Below the pieces are notes generated by a model that saw nothing but the letters and a program-made list of their open reading frames with translations, did no database searches and was not told the origin of the DNA. From positions 615,476 through 679,475 of the forward strand of contig NZ_LT855386.1 in the NCBI RefSeq assembly GCF_900184735.1: 64,000 bases of DNA, read 5' to 3'. Shown one piece after another: positions 34,835-43,706 of the stretch; the stretch's first letter is position 1, and the number at the start of each line of letters is the position of its first letter. The position numbers were made by a program, and so were the translations under genes. This stretch comes from Paucisalibacillus globulus (lineage in GTDB: Bacteria; Bacillota; Bacilli; Bacillales; Amphibacillaceae).

Positions 34835-35587
34835 TTAAACATAATCTATACGGATGGAACCAGCCTTTAATTTCAAGTTAAAATTAATCTTTCTAGTCGC
34901 AGTATCATAGTTTGGAGTCACATAGCTTAGCGAACGATTAATCCCGTCTACAGTCTGCCCAACAACATCGATATCTCCCGCTTTGACAGATGCATAGACC
35001 TGAAATTCAAGGTTCTCTGGTACAAGAATATGAACATCGCCTGCGAGTGAACTAATCGTAATTGGAATCTCTTTTTCTGGTATATAAGCTTTGGAGAAGT
35101 CATAGTAAAAATCTCCCGCAAGCGTCTTGACCGTTGTTGGCTCGACCTTCCAATTTGGCTTGTTAAACTCATGATTTCCGACCGTAAAAAAAGAGCTATT
35201 CTCATCTTTCTCAATCGTGGTTCCACCTTTATGGATAATAACTTTAGGCTTTGAAGATTTCCCTATAAACAGAAATCCAAAATAAACAATTAATAGTGGC
35301 CATAGTTTAAAAACATCTCTAAAAGCAAACTCAATGACATCAAACCGGTCTAATAGTAAAAGGGATCCAAAGATGAAGAAGAAGGACCCCCAGACCCAGC
35401 TTCCCCCTCGATGTCTCATACGATCAATCATCCATTTCAATCCAAATAGAACAAAAACGGAAGGATAAATATAACTCCATGCATTCTTACTATTAAATTC
35501 CAGAATACCAATATTTTCTAACACTAATACGACACCAAACATGATTAATACAGCTGCAATTAGGAATCGGAAAAATCCACTTTTCAT
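34835..35587 (-). CDS. liaF: Lia system inhibitor LiaF
   Basis: 250 residues. Four hydrophobic segments in the first 110 residues are followed by a soluble domain with SSLAGDVHILVPENLEFQV and KAGSIRIDYV, typical of LiaF (DUF1707/LiaF C-terminal domain). In B. subtilis and Staphylococcus, LiaF/VraT holds LiaS in check. The ATG has GGGGAGAGAGACAA upstream. The MFS gene ends 13 bases before it, so the two are probably co-transcribed. Confidence 0.88.
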   Translation of the reverse strand: MKSGFFRFLIAAVLIMFGVVLVLENIGILEFNSKNAWSYIYPSVFVLFGLKWMIDRMRHRGGSWVWGSFFFIFGSLLLLDRFDVIEFAFRDVFKLWPLLIVYFGFLFIGKSSKPKVIIHKGGTTIEKDENSSFFTVGNHEFNKPNWKVEPTTVKTLAGDFYYDFSKAYIPEKEIPITISSLAGDVHILVPENLEFQVYASVKAGDIDVVGQTVDGINRSLSYVTPNYDTATRKINFNLKLKAGSIRIDYV

Positions 35588-35600
35588 TTGTCTCTCTCCC

Positions 35601-36836
35601 CTATGATAATTTGAATTCTAGTATTTTTTTATTTCTTAGGTTGTAGATTGCAATAAGGGTTACTATCGCTCCACTTACAACAATAATCCATTGGATACTA
35701 ACGCCAACTGCAATAAGTGATGACGTTGCAACATAGGAAATCGGCGTAAGTCCAGTTGATACAGTCATAAACATACTCATCATTCGACCTAGCATTCGTT
35801 TATCTGTTGTTTGCTGAAGCATGGTAATTAATGGGATGTTAACGATTTGTGTTAACACAGCCATAAGGGCAACTAACCCTGCCATCATCCAAATGTTAGA
35901 CGACATCCCCATCGTACCAAATGCTATTCCTAAGCCTATTAGCCCACTAATAACAGCTTTACCAGGCTTCTTTAGTTTCAAGCTAGCAAGTAGGATTGCC
36001 CCTACCAAAGCACCAATTCCCATAGATGTTTGAATGGTTGCAAGACTCACTGCACTACCAGCAAAAACATCTTTAACGATAACCGGCATCCCTATTGCTA
36101 TCGGGCCCGAGAAGAACAAGTTTAAGAACAATGCCATGATTACAACCGTAATAACTAGTTCATTTTTACGTGCATACAGGAATCCTTCCTTTAGATCTGC
36201 TAAAGGTGTGTGACTTTCTGGTTCTTCTTGCTTATCTTCCTTCATTCGAATAAATAATACCGCTAGAGAAGCTAAAAGTAATAGGACACATGCAACAGAG
36301 AATACACCGGTGAATCCTAGTAGGGCAATTAACGTACCACCAAGTGCAGGTCCAAGAATAGGACTTATCTGAGCTGTCATTTGTATAAATGAATTTCCTC
36401 TTTGTAACTGATCTTTTTCCAATAATGTTGGAATTAAAGATTGCATGGCAGGATAACTAAAGGCATCTGAAATACCAAACAGTCCAGATAAAACTAACAA
36501 ATGCCATACCGCAACTGAATCCGTAAGAATTAGTATAATTAACACGCCAATTAACGTAGCTCGAGTAAAATCAGACCAAAATAAAACTGTCCGTTTATTT
36601 ACCCTATCTGCGATTAATCCACCTACAATTAATAAAATCAGTCTAGGTATTGCTGCTACAAAAAACAACATCCCAAAATAAAATCGATTATCCGTTATCG
36701 TAAGCATCAGCCACTCTGCACCAATAATATAAACAAAGTAGCCTGGTGATGAAAATAAAGCACTAATTAATAAAAGAACAAAGTTACGATTATGAAAAAT
36801 TGGTACCTTTACATTATGCTCCGCTACAGCATCCAT
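35601..36836 (-). CDS. MFS transporter (DHA3-like)
   Basis: 411 residues with about 12 membrane segments. The cytoplasmic loop motif GGLIADRVNKRTVLFWSD between helices 2 and 3 is the MFS signature. The pattern GISDAFSYPAMQSLIPTLLEKDQLQRGNSFIQMTAQIS is typical of the DHA3 drug-efflux group. Substrate unknown. The ATG has AAGGGAGCATTTTAT upstream. It precedes liaF by 13 bases on the same strand, so it may be the first gene of an MFS-liaF-liaS-liaR transcript, which would put an exporter under or alongside envelope-stress control (inference). Confidence 0.85.
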   Translation of the reverse strand: MDAVAEHNVKVPIFHNRNFVLLLISALFSSPGYFVYIIGAEWLMLTITDNRFYFGMLFFVAAIPRLILLIVGGLIADRVNKRTVLFWSDFTRATLIGVLIILILTDSVAVWHLLVLSGLFGISDAFSYPAMQSLIPTLLEKDQLQRGNSFIQMTAQISPILGPALGGTLIALLGFTGVFSVACVLLLLASLAVLFIRMKEDKQEEPESHTPLADLKEGFLYARKNELVITVVIMALFLNLFFSGPIAIGMPVIVKDVFAGSAVSLATIQTSMGIGALVGAILLASLKLKKPGKAVISGLIGLGIAFGTMGMSSNIWMMAGLVALMAVLTQIVNIPLITMLQQTTDKRMLGRMMSMFMTVSTGLTPISYVATSSLIAVGVSIQWIIVVSGAIVTLIAIYNLRNKKILEFKLS

Positions 36837-36927
36837 ATAAAATGCTCCCTTCTTCTCTTCTGTTACTTATATCTTAGTCATTTTTGAAGAAAGGGAAAAC
36901 CATCTCTAGAATGCTTTTGTCTCCGCC

Positions 36928-37566
36928 TTAAGACCGAGTTCTCAACCTTTTAATCCATTCATATAAGTAAATTAGTAAGAGCAAACATACAAATCCAAAA
37001 ACAAACCCAGCAAAAATATCCGTTAAATAATGAACATTGATCACATATCTACTTATACCAATAAGAAACACAAGCAGTGCAAAGAATATTTGTATACCTA
37101 ATACAGCTGCCGTAGATCTAATCTTTTTAGCTAGGAAATACGCAATCAGTCCATAGCACACGATTGGAACCATTGCGTGTCCTGAAGGGAAACTCTCCCC
37201 CACTGCATTTGCCTCTTCTAATATAGAAGGACGATCTCTATCTACTAGAAGCTTAATTAGTTTATTAGCTTGATGGGTTGCAAAAATTCCTAAACCAAAT
37301 ACGATTCCAGGTAACCAGTCTCGAAATAAGATAATGAGTATGATGGTTACGACTGCGGTAAATGGGTACATAAAAGATTCTGAACCTAAATTAGTTACTA
37401 CTCGAAAGAAAGAATAAATATATGTATCTGGGAAGGTATCAACTAAATCCCTGGTCCACTTGTCCACATAAGGGATTTCCCCGCGAACTATCTTAAATAT
37501 CCAAGTACCAATTACACCTGACATAACAATAAAAAATGAAATAAAAACAATTTGACGCCTTTTCAA
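36928..37566 (-). CDS. PAP2 family phosphatase
   Basis: 212 residues from a TTG at 37566 with AGGAGG nine bases upstream; an in-frame ATG at 37596 precedes that site. Six hydrophobic segments. The three phosphatase motifs are present: KLLVDRDRPS, FPSGHAM and SRYVINVHYLTDIFAG, with the catalytic His pair and the Arg. Membrane PAP2 enzymes of this size dephosphorylate undecaprenyl pyrophosphate or phosphatidylglycerol phosphate; which one is not decidable here. Confidence 0.87.
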   Translation of the reverse strand: MKRRQIVFISFFIVMSGVIGTWIFKIVRGEIPYVDKWTRDLVDTFPDTYIYSFFRVVTNLGSESFMYPFTAVVTIILIILFRDWLPGIVFGLGIFATHQANKLIKLLVDRDRPSILEEANAVGESFPSGHAMVPIVCYGLIAYFLAKKIRSTAAVLGIQIFFALLVFLIGISRYVINVHYLTDIFAGFVFGFVCLLLLIYLYEWIKRLRTRS

Positions 37567-37693
37567 ATGGTGATACCTCCTGATATTCATTTTCATATTG
37601 ACTTAATCATAGCTTATCTAATAGTAATTTAAAATTATTTTTCTACAAAAAGATGCTATAATAGTAGAAAAATTTAGGAATGGGGGAATAATC

Positions 37694-38863
37694 TTGTTAC
37701 AAGAAATTCATCAAGCCATTGACGCCTTATACCCGGAAACCGTGGAAATCCGTCGCTACTTACATCAACACCCAGAATTATCTTTCAAAGAATACAAAAC
37801 TGCAGAATACATAGCTGATTTTTATGAGGGATTAGGTATACCATATGAAAAAGGTGTTGGAGGAAATGGTGTTGTTGCTACGTTAAAAGGTGGTAAACCT
37901 GGAAAAACCGTTGCTTTACGTGCAGACTTTGATGCCCTGCCAATTCAAGATGCTAAGGATGTCCCATATAAATCAAAAGTGGACGGTGTAATGCATGCCT
38001 GTGGACATGATGGCCATACCGCAACACTTCTTACTTTAGCAAAAGTAATGAAATCTTATCAGAAAGAATTATCAGGTACTATCGTGTTCCTTCATCAGCA
38101 TGCAGAAGAATATGCACCAGGTGGGGCAAAGCCAATGATTGAAGCCGGTGCAATCCGTAATGTTGATGCTGTATTTGGTACTCATCTATGGGCGACAACA
38201 CCTGTTGGAACGGTTCAGACTTCCAAAAATGTCATGATGGCAGGAGCAGACAGATTCGAATTAATTATCCAAGGTCAAGGTGGACACGGTGCCTATCCAC
38301 ATGAAACAAAAGATTCGATTGTCATCGGATCTCAAATCGTAACTCAGTTACAACAAATTGTAAGTAGAAGACTTGACCCACTAGAAACAGCAGTAATTAC
38401 TGTTGGTATGTTCGAAGCCGGCAATGCATTTAATATAATTGCTGACACAGCTAAATTAGTAGGTACAGTTCGTTACTTGAATACAGAAATACAAGAACAA
38501 GTAATTGAAGAAATGGAAAAGATTATTAAAGGTGTTTGTATTGCGAATGAATGTACATATTCATTTAATTATAAAAAAGGTTATCCACCAGTAGTTAATC
38601 ATCCCACTGAAGCAGAACTTATAATGGAGGTAAGCAAGAAACTACCTGAAGTTGAAACAGTCGAGGAAATCATACCAGTAATGGGCGGTGAAGATTTTGC
38701 ATATTATCTTCAAGAAAGACCAGGTGCATTTTTCTTCACGGGGGCTGAAAAAGAAGGCAATCACTACCCACATCATCACCCTCATTTTGATTTTGACGAA
38801 AGAGCAATGCCAATAGCAGCAAAAACATTAATTAGTGCATACTTTGCTTATCAGAAAAGCTAA
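37694..38863 (+). CDS. yhaA: M20 family amidohydrolase YhaA
   Basis: 389 residues from a TTG preceded by ATGGGGGAATAATC. The M20D peptidase/aminoacylase pattern is clear: RRYLHQHPELSFKEYKTAEY, the metal ligands in MHACGHDGHTA, HQHAEEYAPGGAKPMIEAG, the dimerisation domain GQGGHGAYPHETKD, and MGGEDFAYYL. It probably removes acyl groups from N-acyl amino acids; the exact substrate is unknown. B. subtilis yhaA is also near hit and ecs. It has its own terminator. Confidence 0.87.
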   Translation: MLQEIHQAIDALYPETVEIRRYLHQHPELSFKEYKTAEYIADFYEGLGIPYEKGVGGNGVVATLKGGKPGKTVALRADFDALPIQDAKDVPYKSKVDGVMHACGHDGHTATLLTLAKVMKSYQKELSGTIVFLHQHAEEYAPGGAKPMIEAGAIRNVDAVFGTHLWATTPVGTVQTSKNVMMAGADRFELIIQGQGGHGAYPHETKDSIVIGSQIVTQLQQIVSRRLDPLETAVITVGMFEAGNAFNIIADTAKLVGTVRYLNTEIQEQVIEEMEKIIKGVCIANECTYSFNYKKGYPPVVNHPTEAELIMEVSKKLPEVETVEEIIPVMGGEDFAYYLQERPGAFFFTGAEKEGNHYPHHHPHFDFDERAMPIAAKTLISAYFAYQKS

Positions 38864-38872
38864 CCTTTAACC

Positions 38873-38904
38873 AAAGACTATCGTTTAATACGGTAGTCTT
38901 TTTG
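38873..38904 (+). terminator. Terminator of yhaA
   Basis: An 11-bp stem with one G-T pair (AAAGACTATCG / CGGTAGTCTTT), a 7-base loop and a T tail. Confidence 0.8.
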
Positions 38905-38956
38905 ACGTCTATTTTTTAACTAGGCTGTAACTAAAAGGTTGTTGTTATTCCAGTTG

Positions 38957-39560
38957 GTTTAATCTAGCAAATAGTTGATAGAAACTGTGCGGTAACTACT
39001 GCAATTTTATCCCATAATTAATAAGCATAGTTTTACGATACCGCTCCGGCAGAATACTCCGCTTTTACTGTCAGCACAGGGGCGACATCTGCTCGAAAAG
39101 ACCGTCGTAGTGTCTACCTTGCCGCGGGCCCGGCCTCAGCCTCCTCGAGGAAAGTTCTCCTCTCTAGGGGTCTTCGGACACGCGCTATTCCCGCAGGACA
39201 ATGGTTTTCGATGGGGCGAGTAATCGCAGTCCAAGGAAGGCTTCGGCAGCATATACATCGCACGAAGAAAATTGTTCTTTATTTTCGAGGAGTCTCCCTA
39301 TTCTGCCTACGCTGGTTTTGGATTTCTGATCAGAGTTAGTAGACTAAATTACGTTTTTGATTTTATGTAATATTTTTCCATTCTATACGAGCGTAGGGAA
39401 TACACGGAGACTCCTGCGGGAGGATAGGCTTCGGTGAGACCCCGCAGTGCGATAGCGCGAGGAGGCTCACCAGCCGCCCGCGGAAAGCGGAGTGTATTTC
39501 CGTAGCGGGTATGATGCGCTATACAAAATACTTAGTTACCGCGCAGTTTCTTATAAATAG
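38957..39560. repeat. Composite GC-rich element, copy II (most complete)
   Basis: It fills the 791-bp gap between yhaA and the next gene. Outer arms: TAGAAACTGTGCGGTAAC at the left (about 38979-38996) and AGTTACCGCGCAGTTTCTTA at the right (39534-39553) are inverted. Module B spans 39040-39315, bounded by CCGGCAGAATA and TATTCTGCC. Module A spans about 39388-39519, with GTGTATTTCC at its right end and the strong internal pair GGTGAG / CTCACC. Module B here includes the insert of about 70 bp (39057-39128) that appears, inverted, in module A of copy I. Copy III has the same modules in reverse orientation. Confidence 0.88.
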
Positions 39561-39654
39561 CAACAAACTTTTCGAAACCAGCCTTCAAATAAACTGAATC
39601 TTTTATCAAACTTATTTCGTAAGAATTACTATAAAGATAAAAGGGGGAAGATTC

Positions 39655-40206
39655 ATGGTTAAACACTATGAAGCAAAACATTTCTTTATGGCTATCGGGA
39701 TATGTGTGCTTATTGTAACACCAGTGTTATTAGTGTTTATGCCTGCTTTTATAGCTAATAGCATATACCTCACACCTGGAACATGGATAGTCATCGTTCC
39801 AGCAAAAAGCTACATTATCTACGCTGTTGGTAGTTTTGTAATTGGTGCATCGTCACTCTTACTTTACTTTGGAAAATTAAGAAAAACTGTTGTTATTATA
39901 GGTATTATTCTATTCATTTCTGGTATTATCTTATTATTATTAGGAGCAAGACCACATATAGCTATTGGTGATAAAGGAATTGCCTACAATAATTCCTTAT
40001 CAGCCCATATCAATCAATATTCCTGGCAGGATGTAGAGGAGATTAATTATTATGATATAGATCGAAGTGAAGGCTTTGACCAATATGAAATATTCTTTAC
40101 AGATGGCAACAAGGTTCTTCTTAGTGAGAATGGTTTTCTCATGCGCTACCACAAAGCACTCTTTGACAAATTTAGCGAAGAGAATATTACCATTCATTGG
40201 AAATAA
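39655..40206 (+). CDS. Hypothetical membrane protein with possible PH-like C-terminus
   Basis: 183 residues, not recognised. Three hydrophobic segments lie at about 12-30, 52-72 and 78-98. After them a soluble part of about 80 residues contains YSWQDVEEINYYDI and YEIFFTDGNKVLLSENGF, a strand pattern resembling bacterial PH-like domains (inference). The ATG has AAAAGGGGGAAGATTC upstream. Convergent with ecsB, with a hairpin between. Function unknown. Confidence 0.65.
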   Translation: MVKHYEAKHFFMAIGICVLIVTPVLLVFMPAFIANSIYLTPGTWIVIVPAKSYIIYAVGSFVIGASSLLLYFGKLRKTVVIIGIILFISGIILLLLGARPHIAIGDKGIAYNNSLSAHINQYSWQDVEEINYYDIDRSEGFDQYEIFFTDGNKVLLSENGFLMRYHKALFDKFSEENITIHWK

Positions 40207-40233
40207 TTATCGGTACTCACTTATAATAAAATG

Positions 40234-40263
40234 AGGAGTCATGGATACTAGACCATGACTCCT
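40234..40263. terminator. Terminator between the membrane protein gene and ecsB
   Basis: A perfect 11-bp stem (AGGAGTCATGG / CCATGACTCCT) with an 8-base loop, between convergent genes. Confidence 0.8.
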
Positions 40264-40268
40264 TAGTT

Positions 40269-41483
40269 TTAAGCCAATTTCTGTTTTACGTACCCATTGG
40301 TAAAGAGATAGGTAAAAAGCATTCCGCCTAACAATGTTATGATAAACCCTAAATATGCCTCCGTTACTAAGAACACCGCTGCGTATAATATAGTTTGAAC
40401 AATTGCTAATTGTACTAACCATTTCAGAAGAGCTTTTTTTCTATTTTCATCTTCAACAGGATACAAATCTAACCACATTATCGTCCTATGATGTTGGTAC
40501 AAAGTCATCATTTGGAATAAACTCATATACACAAAAAGAATGGCAAAGAGTATTTTCACCCAAACATTAGGTATAAAGTAAATAAATAATCCACCTAATA
40601 CAATCAATCGAATATACATAGATAAATAATCTCCACCACGTAGGAAGGTTATCCGGAGTAAGTAATCATACGTATATTTTCTTTCGAATGGAATACGTTT
40701 CTCTACAAGGGATACTAACCAGTGTCGTGGTTTAATACGATTCTTCAAATGAGGTACATCCGTAAATAAATTCGCGAAACGATAAAAAGATTGCATACGA
40801 TGCTGATCCTTTTCAAGGAGTAATTCCCAAGCAAGTCCAGCTTGTTTCCGTGATAAGCTTAAGTCATATAAAAAAATAACAACAAATAATATAGTTGTGA
40901 TTCCAGCTAAAAGCATTTCCCCACGGATAATAAAATAAAACACGGCTATGTTTAAAAAGACTCTTGCCAATTGATCAATCATTCGTATGTTCTTTTCTCG
41001 TATCCTTAATATCCACCAATTTGCAATTAAGTTCCAAAGCTTAAATATCAGAACGACAGCAATGGTTAATAAGTATGTATTACCAGGACGTTCTGGATAA
41101 GAAGCAAAGTAAAGCGGTCCGAACGCCGCCACAATAATGGCTACCAAATAAAGTTGAATAACAAAACTGTAAATAAGTGCATTCCGAAAATATGCACCCA
41201 TTTTGTGTTCAGCAGGAATTAAAAATACTAAATCTGGTTCTTTTAATAAGGTGCGGACAGGACTATAACTAACGACAAGCCCTAAAACTATCCCCATAAT
41301 CCACGCGGTTGGAAAATTTTCAGGAAGCATAGTTAGCCATTGTTGATAATAATAAGCAAGTGCTGCAATAAAAAACAACATAGCAAACGCAATATGACCA
41401 TTGAATATATACTTTAAGTATCTACTCATATCCTTTAAATGCGTACTGAAACGCTTCATAAAAAGGTCATGTGAATTAAACAT
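40269..41483 (-). CDS. ecsB: ABC transporter permease EcsB
   Basis: 404 residues with about ten hydrophobic segments. The length, order and sequence match EcsB, membrane partner of EcsA. In B. subtilis the Ecs transporter affects protein secretion, competence, sporulation and the activity of the membrane protease RasP; the exported substrate is thought to be peptides. The ATG lies inside the last codons of ecsA (8-base overlap), which implies coupling. Recognisable stretches are HLKDMSRYLKYIFNGHIAFA at the N-terminus and MWLDLYPVEDENRKKALLKW. The frame ends just inside the terminator. Confidence 0.87.
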   Translation of the reverse strand: MFNSHDLFMKRFSTHLKDMSRYLKYIFNGHIAFAMLFFIAALAYYYQQWLTMLPENFPTAWIMGIVLGLVVSYSPVRTLLKEPDLVFLIPAEHKMGAYFRNALIYSFVIQLYLVAIIVAAFGPLYFASYPERPGNTYLLTIAVVLIFKLWNLIANWWILRIREKNIRMIDQLARVFLNIAVFYFIIRGEMLLAGITTILFVVIFLYDLSLSRKQAGLAWELLLEKDQHRMQSFYRFANLFTDVPHLKNRIKPRHWLVSLVEKRIPFERKYTYDYLLRITFLRGGDYLSMYIRLIVLGGLFIYFIPNVWVKILFAILFVYMSLFQMMTLYQHHRTIMWLDLYPVEDENRKKALLKWLVQLAIVQTILYAAVFLVTEAYLGFIITLLGGMLFTYLFTNGYVKQKLA

Positions 41484-42219
41484 GGCTATCTTCCTTTGTC
41501 AATTGAACATATAGATCATCCAGAGTCGCACGTGGCATATCAAATTGCTCTCGTAACTCTTCTAATGTCCCAAGTGCTCTAACTTCCCCATCATGTAAAA
41601 TAACAAATCGATCACAATAACGTTCAGCTGTCGCCAAAATATGAGTAGACATTAATATCCCTGAACCTTGTTGTTTCATATCGTCCATTAATTGCAAGTA
41701 TGACTGAATTCCTAGTGGGTCTAATCCTACAAATGGCTCGTCCACTATATAAAGTGGTGGTTCAATTAAGAATGCACACATAATCATGACTTTCTGACGC
41801 ATTCCTTTAGAGAAATGGACAGGAAACCATTTTAATTTCTTTTCTAACCGAAATTCTTTTAATAATACTTCAAGTCTTTTCTCAAAAACATCCTCTGGTA
41901 TATTATAGGCCATTGCCGTTAATCGAAGATGCTCATATAGTGTTAATTCATCATATAAAATTGGCATTTCAGGAATATATGCCATTTGATTTCTATATTC
42001 TGATGGATTGTCTCTAAACGTTTTTCCATTTACCGAGATGGACCCCTTTTTCGGTTGCATCAATCCAATCACATGCTTAATGGTTGTACTTTTACCAGCA
42101 CCATTAAGTCCAATCAGTCCAACAATCTCTTTAGCGTTCACATCAAATGAAACACCATGGAGAACATTTTTATGGGTATAGCCCCCAACCAGATCTTCAA
42201 TGTGTAATAACGGCTTCAC
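41476..42219 (-). CDS. ecsA: ABC transporter ATP-binding protein EcsA
   Basis: 247 residues from a GTG at 42219 with AGGGGGA eight bases upstream, the same length as B. subtilis EcsA. An in-frame GTG start at 42243 lies before that site. Walker A is GLNGAGKST, the signature motif is the EcsA-type FSKGMRQKVMIMCAF, and Walker B is LYIVDEPFVGLDP, followed by MSTHILATAERYCD. It energises EcsB on the inner side of the membrane. It is divergent from hit, with about 1 kb of repeat-rich DNA between, whereas in B. subtilis they are close. Confidence 0.92.
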   Translation of the reverse strand: MKPLLHIEDLVGGYTHKNVLHGVSFDVNAKEIVGLIGLNGAGKSTTIKHVIGLMQPKKGSISVNGKTFRDNPSEYRNQMAYIPEMPILYDELTLYEHLRLTAMAYNIPEDVFEKRLEVLLKEFRLEKKLKWFPVHFSKGMRQKVMIMCAFLIEPPLYIVDEPFVGLDPLGIQSYLQLMDDMKQQGSGILMSTHILATAERYCDRFVILHDGEVRALGTLEELREQFDMPRATLDDLYVQLTKEDSHV

Positions 42220-42418
42220 ATGCTTTCCCCCTAGTCTTTTCACTTGGTTAAAATTTTATCATTTAACAGTACAAATTCCAAAGGAAACTCTCATACCTTT
42301 TTCGACAAAGTATTTATAAACAAAATAATGATGGATGAGCCGGATTAGCGATTAGTGTATTTAACTATAATTTTTTTTAGTTTTTTTTCAAAGAAGTGTA
42401 TAGAATTTATGAAATCGC

Positions 42419-42625
42419 TCAAAATACTAGTGTAGGGTCGAGGTAGCAACAACGTACCAATTTGTTAAACACAAATGAGGTGTTAGTGTTGGAAAATGAT
42501 GATGCTTCACTAAAAAATGTGTTAAAAAAACAAATGGGGTGTTGACGAAAGATAATCTAATGAAATAAAACCCTTTTGTTAGAAGACATCTCAACGCCAA
42601 GGGATACTAACAAAAAGGTTTTGTA
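42419..42625 (+). ncRNA. Possible small RNA and micro-ORF between ecsA and hit
   Basis: In the gene-free stretch after ecsA, AACCCTTTTGTTAG (42569-42582) pairs with CTAACAAAAAGGTT (42607-42620) with one mismatch, followed by TTTTG. Before it, GTTAAACACAAATGAGGTG is echoed by GTTAAAAAAACAAATGGGGTG about 50 bases later. A GTG/TTG micro-ORF at 42486-42545 with GAGGTG upstream would give a 19-residue peptide ending KKQMGC. No clear promoter. Whether this is an RNA gene, a leader or chance is open. Confidence 0.3.
42486..42545 (+). CDS. Possible 18-19 residue micro-ORF
   Basis: GTG TTG then GAA AAT GAT and onward to TGA, giving MLENDDASLKNVLKKQMGC. GAGGTG lies 4 bases before the GTG and 7 before the TTG. 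It is a short charged peptide with a terminal cysteine and no relative recognised. The only support is the ribosome binding site and the position just upstream of a stable hairpin. Confidence 0.2.
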   Translation: MLENDDASLKNVLKKQMGC

Positions 42626-42700
42626 AACCAGTTAAATTGCATTAAGCAAGATAACGGTAATTACAAGTCCCCACATTAGTTTATTGACCTCGGCTCTATA

Positions 42701-42738
42701 ACAGGCTCGTCCATTTGGACGATGCCTGTTTTTTTTGT
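42701..42738 (+). terminator. Strong terminator upstream of the 42-bp array
   Basis: ACAGGC-CGTCC pairs with GGACG-GCCTGT with one bulge and a short loop, followed by eight T residues. No conventional gene on the plus strand lies upstream, which supports a transcript arising within 42260-42700. Confidence 0.75.
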
Positions 42739-42829
42739 GCTTGGATTTTAGAGGACGATTATTAGAGTCACATGGTTGAGTTGCTTGGGTGTAAGGTATA
42801 TGGGTACGGACACACGGTTCCTGCTTTTG

Positions 42830-43165
42830 GGCTCATGTTATAAAACATCAGGGGCATGGTTCCTGCTTTCGGGCTCATGCTATGAAATATCGGGTACATG
42901 CTCCGTACCTTCAGGCTCATGCTTTAATATATCGGGCACATAGTCAGTACTTTCGGGCTCATGCTTTAATATATTGGGCACATGAGCCGTACTTTCAGGC
43001 TCATGCTTTAATATATCGGGCACATGCTCCGTACTTTCAGGCTCATGCTTTTAAATATCGGGCACATGCTCCATACTTTCAGGCCCATGCTATAAAATAT
43101 CGGGCACATGGTTCTTACTTTTGGGTTAATGTTATAAAACATCAGGGGCATGGTCCCAACTTACA
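42830..43165. repeat. 42-bp tandem repeats, family 1 (eight units)
   Basis: Eight units start exactly every 42 bp at 42830, 42872, 42914, 42956, 42998, 43040, 43082 and 43124. The unit begins GGCTCATGCTTTAATATATC and contains GGGCACATGCTCCGTAC. The first, seventh and last units are diverged and the central ones differ by a few bases. A partial unit precedes 42830. The array ends about 110 bp before hit. The related degenerate array is at 10914-11081. The plus-strand open frame with a 14-residue repeat across it (42882-43208) is not called. Confidence 0.9.
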
Positions 43166-43277
43166 TGCACATGCTCACCACCTACAAACTCCCCTTCCTC
43201 CTGCCTAACTTAGCATAAAGCTTTACATCCCCTAGCCCAACTATATACAATAGAGGAAAAAGTTAGGAGCTGTGGTT

Positions 43278-43706
43278 ATGGCACATGAAGATTGTATTTT
43301 TTGTAAAATAATTGCTGGAGACATTCCGTCCGCTAAAGTTTATGAAGATGATCAAGTGTATGCCTTCCTAGATATTAGTCAAGTGACGAAAGGACATACA
43401 TTGGTTATTCCTAAAACGCATGTTAAGAATATCTATGAAACGCCTAGCGAGGTAGCTAGCGAATTATTTGCTCGTGTTCCCCGTATTGCAAATGCTATTA
43501 AAGCAGCATATAAACCTGTTGGAATGAACTTACTTAATAACAATGAGGCGCCTGCAGATCAATCTGTCTTCCATATACATATTCATCTGATTCCACGTTA
43601 CGGAGAAGGCGATGGATATTCTTCTAATTGGAACGTACATACAGAAGATTACACACCAGAAGATTTACAAACAATGGCAGCTGAAATAAATAGTGAAATT
43701 AAGTAG
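43278..43706 (+). CDS. hit: HIT family nucleotide-binding protein
   Basis: 142 residues from the ATG at 43278 with AGGAGC upstream; the GTG two codons before is not needed. The histidine triad is HIHIHLIPR at the C-terminal third, and the N-terminal DCIFCKIIAGDIPSAKVYED is the Hint-type start with zinc-associated cysteines. Hint-like proteins hydrolyse nucleoside phosphoramidates; the biological role in Bacillus is unclear. It is near ecsAB and trpP as in B. subtilis. Confidence 0.92.
   Translation: MAHEDCIFCKIIAGDIPSAKVYEDDQVYAFLDISQVTKGHTLVIPKTHVKNIYETPSEVASELFARVPRIANAIKAAYKPVGMNLLNNNEAPADQSVFHIHIHLIPRYGEGDGYSSNWNVHTEDYTPEDLQTMAAEINSEIK

Noticed and set aside
42882..43208. 108-residue open frame on the plus strand with a 14-residue repeat
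   Set aside because: It arises from the 42-bp array; no ribosome binding site and no recognisable protein family.
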